From NCBI RefSeq assembly GCF_004349245.1, contig NZ_SMLC01000027.1, positions 1 to 61,115 on the forward strand: a stretch of DNA of 61,115 bases, written 5' to 3'. The notes beneath the pieces are model-generated. The model saw only the letters and a program-made list of their open reading frames with translations, was not told the origin of the DNA and made no database searches. The number at the start of each line of letters is the position of its first letter. Positions within the stretch are counted from its first letter, which is position 1. This document shows, piece after piece, positions 18,331-27,281 of this stretch. The DNA comes from Actinomadura sp. 6K520. Lineage in GTDB: Bacteria > Actinomycetota > Actinomycetes > Streptosporangiales > Streptosporangiaceae. The translations under genes and the position numbers were made by a program.

Positions 18331-19599
18331 CTACGCCGGCTCCTGCCCGGCGTCGCGCAGCCAGACGGGCAGGAGCAGCATCAGCTCCAGCCGCAGCGCG
18401 GGGTCCTCGATGTCGTGGTCGAAGATCTCGTGGAGCTGCGCGAGCCGGTACCGGACCGTCTGCGGGTGCACGCACAGCGCCTCCGCGGCGTCGGTCGCGT
18501 TGAAGCCGTGCCTGAGCAGCTCCAGCAGGGTGAGCGCCAGCCGGCCGCCGCGGTGCGGGCCGAGCGCGGTGAGCGGCGCGAGCCGGCGCCGCGCCGCCGC
18601 CTCGGCGAGCGTCCAGCCCTCCTGGAGCAGCAGGTCCGGCAGGTGCCGGTCCGCGTGGACGAGGACGCCGGGCCGCGCCCTGCCCGTCGTCCGCTGCTTC
18701 TGCGGGGCCTGGCCGAGCCGGCCGGCGGCCATCAGGTCGAGCGTCCGGTGCGCCCAGTGCAGCGACACGCCCGCCCGGTCCACGGGTACCGGCGGCCCGG
18801 CCGCGCCCGTCCAGCCGGCGAGCGTGGCGGTGAGCCGGTCGGCGCCGCCGGGGCGGTCGGGGTCGGGCACCACCAGGCACGGCCGGCCCCGGTCCAGCCC
18901 GCTCAGCAGGGCCGGCGGCAGTCCCGCGGGCCCCTCGCCGCCGCTGCCGGGCCGCGGGCTCAGCACGATCACGGCCAGCCGCTCGGGCAGCGGCCACCCC
19001 GCCAGGGTCGCCTGCTCGGCGACGATGTCCCGCGGCGCGGGCGGCTGGGCCAGCAGCAGGCTCAGCAGCCTGCCGCGCCGCTGCTCCCGCTCGCCCGCCG
19101 CCTTCTCCCGCGCCCGCGCGTAGCCCTGCGCGGCGGCGGAGGCCAGCAGGTCCAGATACGCGAAGTTCACCTCCGCCAGCGAGATCGCCAGCTCCCGGGC
19201 CTTCTGCAGCCGGTCGGCCTCCCGCGACAGGTACCGCCAGGCCGTCCGGGACGCGATCCGCAGCGCGTTCTGCAGGTGTTCGAGCGAGCGTCCCTCGACC
19301 GCCTCCCCGTACCCGATGTCGAAGAAGACCTGGTGCACCTCCTGCCAGGAGGCGTCCGGATCGGCGATCATCTGGACGAAGTGCCCCATGCCCTGCTCCG
19401 CCGCGACCCGCATCACGTCGAGGTAGACGGGATCGTCCGGCCGGGCGTACTCGGGCACGTGCCGGAGCACCCCTTCCACCATGGAGTCGACCAGCGCCGG
19501 AAGGTGCGGCCGCATCCACCGGGCCTCCTCCGGGGGGACGTCCCGCCACGGCTGCGCGGACAGCTCGTCGCCGGAGGACCTCGCATACACCTCGGTCAA
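18331..19599 (-). CDS. PucR-like helix-turn-helix regulator
   Basis: A 422-residue regulator from the TTG at 19599, which has GGGAGG a few bases upstream; an in-frame ATG at 19659 would add 20 residues with a poor binding site. The N-terminal half is helical and resembles the sensor part of actinobacterial PucR/CdaR-like proteins (DPDASWQEVHQVFFDIGYGE). The C-terminal end carries the HTH_30 signature: LLRHGFNATDAAEALCVHP then TVRYRLAQLHEI. It is convergent with the FAAL gene and divergent from selA; its target could be either operon. Confidence 0.8.
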   Translation of the reverse strand: MTEVYARSSGDELSAQPWRDVPPEEARWMRPHLPALVDSMVEGVLRHVPEYARPDDPVYLDVMRVAAEQGMGHFVQMIADPDASWQEVHQVFFDIGYGEAVEGRSLEHLQNALRIASRTAWRYLSREADRLQKARELAISLAEVNFAYLDLLASAAAQGYARAREKAAGEREQRRGRLLSLLLAQPPAPRDIVAEQATLAGWPLPERLAVIVLSPRPGSGGEGPAGLPPALLSGLDRGRPCLVVPDPDRPGGADRLTATLAGWTGAAGPPVPVDRAGVSLHWAHRTLDLMAAGRLGQAPQKQRTTGRARPGVLVHADRHLPDLLLQEGWTLAEAAARRRLAPLTALGPHRGGRLALTLLELLRHGFNATDAAEALCVHPQTVRYRLAQLHEIFDHDIEDPALRLELMLLLPVWLRDAGQEPA

Positions 19600-19782
19600 A
19601 GCGGCACCTCCCTGAGCGGACAACCCGGGCCGCCAGGCTAGGCACAGGAAGCACCTCATGACACTCACCCGGCTGATAAATCCGACCTTGTCCCGCCACA
19701 GACCCATATCACGGAGGTGCGGACCGGGACGGGTCGTTTCACGGGTGGTGCGGGCGGGTACCGGGCGCAGCGGAGGGCGTCG

Positions 19783-21111
19783 ATGGATCATGAAGCGACG
19801 GCCGCCGCGGACGCGCGGCGGCGGATCGCCCGGACGGACGTGCTGCTCGCCGACCCGCGCCTCGCCGAGGCGGCGGGGCGGCTCGGGCGCGGGGTGGTGA
19901 AGGCGGCCGTCGTCGCGGCGCAGCGGCGGGCCAGGGCGGGCGAGATCCCGCCGGACGCGGTGGCCGGCGCGGCGGTGGCCGCGCTGCCGGCGACCGCCTC
20001 CGGCCTGCGTCCCGTGCTCAACGCGACCGGCGTCCTGCTGCACACCAACCTGGGGCGGGCGCCGCTGTCGGACGCCGCGCGGGAGGCGGTGGCCGTGGCG
20101 TCGGGGGCGACCGACGTCGAACTCGACCTGGAGACCGGACGGCGGGCGCGGCGGGGGCGGTCCGTCCTCGCGGCGCTGCTGGAGCGGGTACCGCAGGCGG
20201 AGGCGGCGCACGTCGTCAACAACGGGGCGGCGGCTCTCGTGCTGGCCGCGACCGCGCTCGCCGGGAACCGCGAGATCGTGATCGGCCGCGGCGAGATGGT
20301 GGAGATCGGGGACGGTTTCCGCATCCCCGAACTCCTGGCCGCGACGGGCGCCCGGCTGCGGGAGGTCGGCACGACCAACCGCACCACGCCGGACGACTAC
20401 GCGGCGGCCGTCGGCGAGGACACCGGATTCATCCTCAAGGTGCATCCGTCGAACTTCCGCATCACCGGCTTCACCCGCGGCGCCGACGTCGCCGAGCTGG
20501 CCGGGCTCGGGGTCCCGGTCGTCGCCGACATCGGCTCCGGCCTGCTCGCGCCCGAGCCGCTCCTGCCGGACGAGCCCGACGCGGCGTCCATGCTCAAGGC
20601 GGGCGCGCACCTGGTCACGGCCAGCGGCGACAAGCTGCTCGGCGGGCCGCAGTGCGGGCTCGTCCTCGGGCACGGCGACCTGGTGCGGCGGCTGGCCCGC
20701 CATCCGCTGGCGCGGGCGCTGCGGGTCGACAAGATGACGCTGGCCGCGCTCGAGGCCACCGTCCGCGGCCCGCGCACCCCGACGGAGGAGGCCCTGCACG
20801 CCGACGCGGCGACGCTGCTGGCGCGGGCCGAACGGCTCGCCGCGCGGCTGCGGGACGACGGCCTGGACGCGGCGGCCGTGCGGAGCGAGGCCGCGGTCGG
20901 GGGCGGCGGCGCGCCCGGCGTCGTGCTGCCGAGCGCGGCGGTGTCGGTACCGGACGCGTACGCGGCGCGGCTGCGGCGGGGGACGCCGGCGGTGATGGGG
21001 CGGGTCGAGGACGGGCGGTGCCTGCTCGACCTGCGCTCGGTGCCGCCGGACAGGGACGCCGACATCGCCGAGGCCGTCCGGCTGGCCGCGTCATGGTGCA
21101 CCGGGTCATGA
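19783..21111 (+). CDS. selA: L-seryl-tRNA(Sec) selenium transferase SelA
   Basis: A 442-residue PLP enzyme converting seryl-tRNA(Sec) to selenocysteyl-tRNA(Sec) with selenophosphate. Recognised from NATGVLLHTNLGRAPLS (about 86-102), HVVNNGAAALVLA, LKVHPSNFRI and the PLP-lysine region TASGDKLLGGPQCG. The ATG at 19783 follows CGGAGGG at 19771-19777; an upstream GTG at 19717 lacks family support. First gene of selA-selB-selD, whose stop and start codons overlap. The cassette serves the Sec-containing formate dehydrogenase on the opposite strand. Confidence 0.95.
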   Translation: MDHEATAAADARRRIARTDVLLADPRLAEAAGRLGRGVVKAAVVAAQRRARAGEIPPDAVAGAAVAALPATASGLRPVLNATGVLLHTNLGRAPLSDAAREAVAVASGATDVELDLETGRRARRGRSVLAALLERVPQAEAAHVVNNGAAALVLAATALAGNREIVIGRGEMVEIGDGFRIPELLAATGARLREVGTTNRTTPDDYAAAVGEDTGFILKVHPSNFRITGFTRGADVAELAGLGVPVVADIGSGLLAPEPLLPDEPDAASMLKAGAHLVTASGDKLLGGPQCGLVLGHGDLVRRLARHPLARALRVDKMTLAALEATVRGPRTPTEEALHADAATLLARAERLAARLRDDGLDAAAVRSEAAVGGGGAPGVVLPSAAVSVPDAYAARLRRGTPAVMGRVEDGRCLLDLRSVPPDRDADIAEAVRLAASWCTGS

Positions 21112-21137
21112 CGCACCGGGTCATGATGCACGTCGTC
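21093..21137. repeat. 15-bp tandem repeat at the selA/selB junction
   Basis: Three 15-bp units each begin with ATG and carry CAC at the third codon: 21093-21107, 21108-21122 (both ending CACCGGGTC) and 21123-21137 (diverged). The repeat covers the last codons of selA and yields four in-frame ATGs for selB (21093, 21108, 21123, 21126). Confidence 0.8.
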
Positions 21138-22889
21138 GCGACCGCGGGGCACGTGGACCACGGCAAGTCGACGCTCGTCCGCGCGCTCACCGGGATGGAG
21201 CCCGACCGCCTGGAGGAGGAGCGGCGGCGCGGCCTGACCATCGAGCTGGGGTTCGCCTGGACGACGCTGCCCGGAGGCGGGCGGCTCGCGTTCGTGGACG
21301 TCCCCGGGCACGAACGCCTCGTCGCGACGATGCTGGCCGGGGTGGGGCCCGTCCCGGCCGTGATGTTCGTCGTCGCCGCAGACCAGGGCTGGCAGCGGCA
21401 GTCGGAGGAGCACCTGGCGGTCCTGGACGCGCTCGGCGTCCGGCACGGCCTGCTCGCCGTGACGCGCCGCGACCTCGCCGGCGAGGCGGCGGCGAACCGG
21501 GTGCGCGACGAGGCGCTCGCCCACATCGCGGCCACGTCGCTCGGCAAGGTCGAGCCGCTCCTGGTCAGCGGCGCCACCGGCGAGGGCATGGACGAACTGC
21601 GCGCCGGGCTGGAACGGCTCACCACGTCGCTGCCCCGCCCCGACCAGGACGCGGACGTCCGCCTGTGGGTCGACCGCGTGTTCACCGTCCGGGGGAGGGG
21701 CACGGTCGTGACCGGAACCCTCGGCGCCGGGACGATCCGCGTCGGCGACCGGCTCGCCGTGGGCGGCGGCCTCGCCCGCGTCCGCGGCCTGCAGAGCCTG
21801 AAAGAACACCACCGCGAGGTCGCCGCGGTCGCCCGCGTCGCCGTCAACCTGCACGGCGGACCCGCGGAGATCGGCCGGGGCGATGCCCTCCTGACACCGG
21901 ACCGCTGGCTCACCGCCGACGTCGTCGACGTGCGGCTGCGCGGCGACCCCGCACCGGAGCTGCCGCGCGAGCTGATCCTGCACGTCGGCTCGGCGGCGGT
22001 CCCGGCGCACGTCCGCCCGCTCGGCGACGACACCGCGCGGCTCTCGCTGCGGCGGCCGCTGCCGCTGCGGGTCGGCGACGTCGCGCTGCTCCGCGACCCG
22101 GGACGGCACCGCGTCCCCGCCGGGGTCACGGTGCTCGACGTGCGGCCCGAGCCGTTCACCAGGCGGGGCGCCGCCGCGGCCCGGGCGGCGGAGCTGGCGG
22201 AGCTGACCGGGCGCCCCGACGGCGCCGCCGAGCTGCGCCGCCGTCGCCTGATCAGGCGGGCGGACCTCATCGCGATGGGGTTCCCCGTCCCGTGCGAACC
22301 CGTCGCCGGGGACTGGCTCGCCGACCCCGGCCACTGGGCGGAGCTCCGCGACCGCCTCGGCACGGCCGTCGACGCGCACGCCGCCGCCGACCCGGCCGAC
22401 CCCGGACTCCCCGCCGACGCCGCGCGCCGCGCCCTCGGCCTGCCCGACCGCGCGCTCGTGGCGGCGCTCGCCGAGGGGCTGCTGTGGCGCGACGGCCGGA
22501 TCTACGGCCGGGCGGTCGCGCCCGAACTGCCGCCCGACGTGCGGAAGGCGGTCGACGCCGTCCGCCGCGAACTGGCCGAGCACCCGTTCCGGGCGCCCGA
22601 CGCGAACCGGCTCGCCGAACTCGGCCTCACCCCGAAGATGATCGCCGCCGCCGCCAAGGCCGGCGCGCTCCTCCGGCTCGGCGAGGGGATCGTCCTGCTG
22701 CCCGGCGACGACGTCCGCGCCGCCGAGATCCTCGCCGGACTCGGCGACACGTTCACGCTGAGCGAGGCGCGCCGCGCGCTCGGCACCACCCGCCGCGTCG
22801 CCGTCCCGCTGCTGGAGCACCTCGACGAGACGGGCTACACCGCCAGGGTGGACGACCTCCGGCGGCGCCGCACCGAAAGGACGACATGA
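21108..22889 (+). CDS. selB: Selenocysteine-specific elongation factor SelB
   Basis: A roughly 593-residue EF-Tu-like GTPase that carries Sec-tRNA to the ribosome at UGA codons marked by a SECIS hairpin. G1 GHVDHGKST, the G2 region RGLTIELGF, G3 DVPGHE and GTVVTGTLGAG of domain 2 are visible; the C-terminal third reads as winged-helix repeats that bind SECIS. ATG 21108 overlaps the selA stop (ATGA); homologues usually begin at the codon corresponding to 21126 (MHVVATAGHVDHG), so that start is equally likely. Its stop overlaps the selD start. The G4 motif is atypical (VTRRDLAG in place of a TKxD), as in some SelB proteins. Confidence 0.95.
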   Translation: MTHRVMMHVVATAGHVDHGKSTLVRALTGMEPDRLEEERRRGLTIELGFAWTTLPGGGRLAFVDVPGHERLVATMLAGVGPVPAVMFVVAADQGWQRQSEEHLAVLDALGVRHGLLAVTRRDLAGEAAANRVRDEALAHIAATSLGKVEPLLVSGATGEGMDELRAGLERLTTSLPRPDQDADVRLWVDRVFTVRGRGTVVTGTLGAGTIRVGDRLAVGGGLARVRGLQSLKEHHREVAAVARVAVNLHGGPAEIGRGDALLTPDRWLTADVVDVRLRGDPAPELPRELILHVGSAAVPAHVRPLGDDTARLSLRRPLPLRVGDVALLRDPGRHRVPAGVTVLDVRPEPFTRRGAAAARAAELAELTGRPDGAAELRRRRLIRRADLIAMGFPVPCEPVAGDWLADPGHWAELRDRLGTAVDAHAAADPADPGLPADAARRALGLPDRALVAALAEGLLWRDGRIYGRAVAPELPPDVRKAVDAVRRELAEHPFRAPDANRLAELGLTPKMIAAAAKAGALLRLGEGIVLLPGDDVRAAEILAGLGDTFTLSEARRALGTTRRVAVPLLEHLDETGYTARVDDLRRRRTERTT

Positions 22890-23923
22890 CCCAGGCCGCG
22901 ACCGGCAAGAAGCCCCTCGACGCGACCGGCAGGAGGCTGACCGGGTACGCGCACGGCGGAGGCTGCGCCTGCAAGATCCCGCCTGGCGAGCTGGAAGAGG
23001 TCGTCGCCGGGCTGAACGCGGTCCCCGGGTCCCCGAACGGCGAGCTGGTCGTCGGCCTCGACACCGGAGACGACGCCGCGGTCGTCCGGCTCCCCGGCTC
23101 CCCGGACGGCCTCGCCGCGGTCGCCACCGCCGACTTCTTCACCCCCGTCGTCGACGACCCCTACGACTGGGGCCGCATCGCCGCCGCGAACGCGCTGTCG
23201 GACGTCTACGCGGTCGGCGGCCGCCCCCTCGTCGCGGTGAACCTGCTCGCCTGGCCCCGCGACGTCCTGCCGTTCGACCTCGCGCGGGAGGTGCTGCGCG
23301 GCGGCCTCGACGTCGCCGCCCTCGCGGGCTGCCACGTCGGCGGCGGGCACAGCGTGGACGACCCCGAACCCAAGTACGGCATGGCCGTCACCGGGGTCGC
23401 CGACCCCGCCCGGCTCCTCCGCAACGACACCGGCCGGCCCGGGGTGCCGCTCACCCTCACCAAGCCGCTCGGCATCGGCGTCCTCAACAACCGGCACAAG
23501 GCGACCGGCGAGGTCTTCGAACACGCCGTCGCCGCCATGACCGAGCTGAACGCGGACGCGTCCGCCGCCGCCCTGGCCGCGGGAGCCGTCTGCGCCACCG
23601 ACGTGACCGGCTTCGGGCTCCTCGGCCACCTCTACAAGATGGCCCGCGCGTCCGGCGTCACCGCCGTGGTCGACGCCGCGGCCGTCCCCTACCTGGACGG
23701 CGCCCGCGAGTCCCTCCGCGCCGGGTACGTCAGCGGCGGCACGCGCCGGAACCTCGACTGGGTCGCCCCCCACACCGACTTCGGCGGGCTCGGCGAGGAG
23801 GAGCGCCTCCTCCTCGCCGACGCCCAGACGTCCGGCGGCCTCCTCATCGCCGGTGAGATCCCCGGCGCGCCCGTCATCGGCGAGCTGATCCCCGCCGCCG
23901 GCCACCCGCTGGTCGTCCGCTAG
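22886..23923 (+). CDS. selD: Selenide, water dikinase SelD
   Basis: A 345-residue selenophosphate synthetase making the selenium donor for SelA from selenide and ATP. The N-terminal catalytic loop reads GGGCACK, so this copy uses Cys rather than Sec at the active position. GLDTGDDAAVV, ATADFFTPVVDDPYDWGRIAAANALSDVYA and TDVTGFGLLGHL are family signatures. The start overlaps the selB stop. Its TAG stop forms a CTAG with the stop of the convergent formate dehydrogenase gene, so the two genes share four bases. Confidence 0.95.
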   Translation: MTQAATGKKPLDATGRRLTGYAHGGGCACKIPPGELEEVVAGLNAVPGSPNGELVVGLDTGDDAAVVRLPGSPDGLAAVATADFFTPVVDDPYDWGRIAAANALSDVYAVGGRPLVAVNLLAWPRDVLPFDLAREVLRGGLDVAALAGCHVGGGHSVDDPEPKYGMAVTGVADPARLLRNDTGRPGVPLTLTKPLGIGVLNNRHKATGEVFEHAVAAMTELNADASAAALAAGAVCATDVTGFGLLGHLYKMARASGVTAVVDAAAVPYLDGARESLRAGYVSGGTRRNLDWVAPHTDFGGLGEEERLLLADAQTSGGLLIAGEIPGAPVIGELIPAAGHPLVVR

Positions 23924-26900
23924 ATCTCGGTGCCCGTGCCGTCGGTGATGCCGGCGCGCCTGCGGTACTCCCGGACCAGCGCCACCGTCGCCGGCCCGCG
24001 CGGCCGCCGTCCCGGCCGGATGTCGACCGACAACACCTTGGTCTCCTGGATGTGCGAGTTCGGGTCCAGGGCGGCGTGGAGCAGCTCGTTCGCGGCGTCG
24101 CCCGTGCTGTAGCCGTTCGGGCCCCAGTGGTAGGGCAGGCCGATCTGGTGCACGACCCGCCCGTCCACGTTGAGGGACGGCATCCGCTCGGTCACCAGGA
24201 CCCGCGCCTCGACGGCGTTGCGCGCGCTGATGATCGTCGCCCAGCCGCCGTGCTCCAGGCCGCGCTCCGCCGCCAGCTCCGGCGAGACCTCGCAGAAGAA
24301 CTCCGGCTGCAGCTCGGCGAGGTAGGGCTGCCAGCGCGACATCCCGCCCGCCGTGTGGTGCTCGGTGAGCCGGTAGGTGGTCGCCACGTACGGGTACACG
24401 TCCGTGCCCGGCGCCTCGCCGCTCGGCGCGTACCGGTTGTCGGGATGCGGCGGCAGCAGGTACCGGACGGGATTGCGCTGCTGCGCGTACAGCGGATTCG
24501 GGAACGGCGACTCCTGCGGCTCGTAGTGCGCCGGCAGCGGGCCGTCGGTCAGCCCCGACGGGACGAACAGCCACGCCTTGCCGTCCGCCTGCATGATGAA
24601 CGGGTCGTCGCCGGCGATCGCGTCCGGGCCGGTCGCCTCGGGCGGGGGCCGGTGGTCCGGTGGCCGGTCGGCGATGAAGTCGGGGACGTCGTGGCCCGTC
24701 CAGGCGCCCTGCTCGGCGTCCCACCAGACGAGCGCCTTGCGGTCGCTCCACGGCCTGCCGTCCTTGTCGGCGGACGCCCGGTTGTAGAGGACGCGGCGGT
24801 TCAGCGGCCACGCCCATCCCCACTCGGGCGCGACCCAGCTCTGGTCCTTGCCCGGCTTGCGGCGCGCGGTCTGGTTGACGCCGTCCGCGTAGCAGCCGCA
24901 GTAGATCCAGCAGCCGCACGAGGTGGACCCGTCGTCCTTGAGCTGCGTGTAGGACGACAGCGGGTTCCCGTCGGCGCCGAAGCCGTTGATCTCCGCGAGG
25001 ACGGCCTCCGCGTCCGGCTCCCGCGTGTCGCCCGTCGTCGGGTAGTCCCACGTGAGGTCCAGGACGGGGCGGTCCATCTCGTCGGCCGAACCGGCGAGCT
25101 TCTCCCGGATGATGCGGCCCAGGTGGTAGACGAACCACAGGTCGCTGCGGGCGTCCCCGGCGGGCTCCACCGCCCGGTAGTGCCACTGCAGCATCCGCTG
25201 GGTGTTGGTGAAGCTGCCGTCCTTCTCGGTGTGCGTGGCGGCGGGCAGGAAGAACACCTCGGTACCGATGTCCTCGGTCCGCAGCTCGCCCGACTCGATC
25301 TCCGGGCCGTCCTTCCACCAGGTCGCGGACTCGATCTGCGAGAGGTCGCGGACGACCAGCCAGTCCAGGTTCGCCATCCCGAGCCGCTGCAGCTTGGCGT
25401 TGGCCGACCCCACGGCCGGGTTCTCGCCCATCAGGAAGTAGCCCTTGCACTCCCCGTCGATCTGCGCCATCGCCGTGGCGTAGGTGTTGTGCGAGCCGGT
25501 CAGGCGCGGCAGGTAGTCGAAGCAGTAGTCGTTGCCGGCCGTCGCCGCGTCGCCCCAGTACGCCTTCATCAGGCTCACCATGTAGGCGCGCATGTCGCCC
25601 CAGAAGCCCTTGCGCGCGGACTCGCCCTGCACGAACGAGTCCAGGTCCTGCTCGGGGTGCGCGTGCGGCATCGGGATGTAGCCCGGCAGCAGGTTGTACA
25701 GGGTCGGGATGTCCGTCGAGCCCTGGATGGACGCGTGCCCGCGCAGCGCCAGGATGCCGCCGCCCGGACGCCCGATGTTGCCGAGCAGGCTCTGCAGGAT
25801 CGACGCCGTCCGGATGTACTGGACGCCGACCGTGTGCTGCGTCCAGCCCACCGCGTACGCGAACGCGGTCGTCCGGTCGCGCCCCGAGTTCTCGGTGATC
25901 GTCTCGCAGACCTGGCGGAACAGGTCGCGCGGGACGCCGCAGATCCGCTCCACCATCTCGGGCGTGTAGCGCGAGAAGTGCCGCTTGAGCACCTGGAACA
26001 CGCACCTCGGGTCCTGCAGCGTCGGGTCGCGCTCCGGGTGGCCCGTCCCGATCGGCGGGCCGCCGGACCCGGCGGCCTCGCCGTGCCCGGCCTCGTCGGC
26101 GGTCCCGACGAGGCTCTCGTACGCCATGTCGCGCAGCCCGGACGCGGCCTGGACCGTCATGCCCTCGTACTGCCACGTCTGCTGGTCATAGCTCCGCTGC
26201 TCCGGGTCCAGGCCGGAGAACACGCCGTCCAGGTCCTCGGTGCCTTGGAAGTCTTCGGTGAGGATCACCGGCGCGTTGGTGTAGTCCACGACGTAGTCGC
26301 GGAAGTACTTGTCGTTCTCCAGGACGTAGTTGATGATCCCGCCCAGGAACGCGATGTCGGTGCCCGCGCGCAGCGGCACGTGGGCGTCGGCGACCGCACT
26401 CGTCCGCGTGTACCGCGGGTCCACGTGGATCAGCTTCGCCCCGCGCGCCTTCGCCTCCATCACCCACTGGAACCCGACCGGGTGGCACTCGGCCATGTTC
26501 GAGCCCTGGATGATGATGCAGTCCGCGTTCTGCAGGTCCTGCTGGAAGGTGGTCGCGCCGCCGCGGCCGAACGAGGTTCCCAGACTGGGAACGGTGGAGG
26601 AGTGTCAAATACGCGCCTGATTCTCGATCTGCACCGCGCCGAGCGCGGTGAACAGCTTCTTGATCAGGTAGTTCTCCTCGTTGTCGAGCGTGGCGCCGCC
26701 GAGGCTCGCGAGGCCCATCGTGCGCCGCACCCGCAGCCCGTCCGCGGTCTCCCACTGCCAGCCCCGCCGGCGCGCCTCGATCACCCGGTCGGCGATCATG
26801 TCCATCGCCGTGTCGAGGTCGAGCGGCTCCCAGTCGGTGCCGTACGGGCGGCGGTAGAGGATCCGGTACTCGCGGGCGGACCCCGTGGTGAGCTGCAGGC

Positions 26901-27174
26901 TGGCCGAGCCCTTCGGGCACAGCCGGCCCCGGCTGACCGGTGAGTCGGGGTCGCCCTCGATGTGGGTGACCTTGCCGTCCTTGACGAACACGTCCTGCCC
27001 GCAGCCGACCGCGCAGTACGGGCAGATGGACTTCACGACCTTGTCGGCCGTGCTCACCCTCGCCTGGAGCCGCTCGCTGCCCGCGCTCTTGGCGGCCGCG
27101 CCGCGGCCGAGGGGGTCGCCGTCGGTGAACTGGCGGTAGACGGGCCACGACTCGATCCACTTGCGAACGCCCAT
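23920..27174 (-). CDS. Selenocysteine-containing formate dehydrogenase alpha subunit (in-frame TGA read as Sec)
   Basis: The gene continues through an in-frame TGA at 26605-26607. Read as selenocysteine it gives a 1084-residue molybdopterin oxidoreductase with Sec at residue 190, close to the position in E. coli FdnG. The flanking residues NQARI-U-HSSTVPS followed by TSFGRGGATT match formate dehydrogenases. The N-terminus has a [4Fe-4S] cluster motif (CPYCAVGC...LCPKG), and downstream are GSNMAECHP and the molybdopterin guanine dinucleotide-binding parts. A SECIS-like hairpin follows the TGA. The ATG at 27174 has AAGGGGG upstream. No twin-arginine signal is visible and no beta/gamma subunit gene is adjacent. 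Reaction: formate to CO2, electron acceptor unknown. Conventional gene finders would split this gene in two. Confidence 0.93.
26576..26592 (-). promoter_or_regulatory. SECIS element for UGA decoding in the formate dehydrogenase mRNA
   Basis: On the coding strand, GTTCCC (26592-26587) pairs perfectly with GGGAAC (26581-26576) around an AGTCT loop, beginning 12 bases after the TGA. Loop size, position and the GUCU-type loop resemble the E. coli fdhF SECIS that SelB binds. Confidence 0.85.
26605..26607 (-). other. Selenocysteine codon (TGA)
   Basis: In-frame TGA of the formate dehydrogenase gene. Strong family conservation continues in the same frame on both sides, and selA, selB and selD are adjacent, which supports recoding rather than a true stop. 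Confidence 0.93.
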
Positions 27175-27222
27175 GTCCACCGCCCCCTTCGTCACCTCGG
27201 CGCGGCGTCCACCTACCCGGCG

Positions 27223-27247
27223 CCCGGCCCGCAAAACACGGGCCGGG
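27223..27247 (-). terminator. Strong GC hairpin between the hydrolase and formate dehydrogenase genes
   Basis: A 9-bp perfect stem (27223-27231 with 27239-27247) around a seven-base A-rich loop. It lies 35 bases after the stop of the secreted hydrolase gene and about 50 before the formate dehydrogenase start, so it could end the first transcript or attenuate entry into the second. There is no clear T-tract. Confidence 0.5.
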
Positions 27248-27281
27248 GCCGGGTTCGGCCGCGCGGGGGCGGCCTTCCCCG

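Noticed and set aside
26605..26607. True stop or pseudogene break in formate dehydrogenase
   Set aside because: Conserved residues continue in the same frame, a SECIS-like hairpin follows, and the Sec machinery is adjacent, so recoding is far more likely.
27221..27270. Possible tRNA-Sec (selC) beside the formate dehydrogenase gene
   Set aside because: It contains a GGTTCGG-like stretch, but I cannot form an acceptor stem, a TCA anticodon loop or a long variable arm; a plain hairpin explains it.
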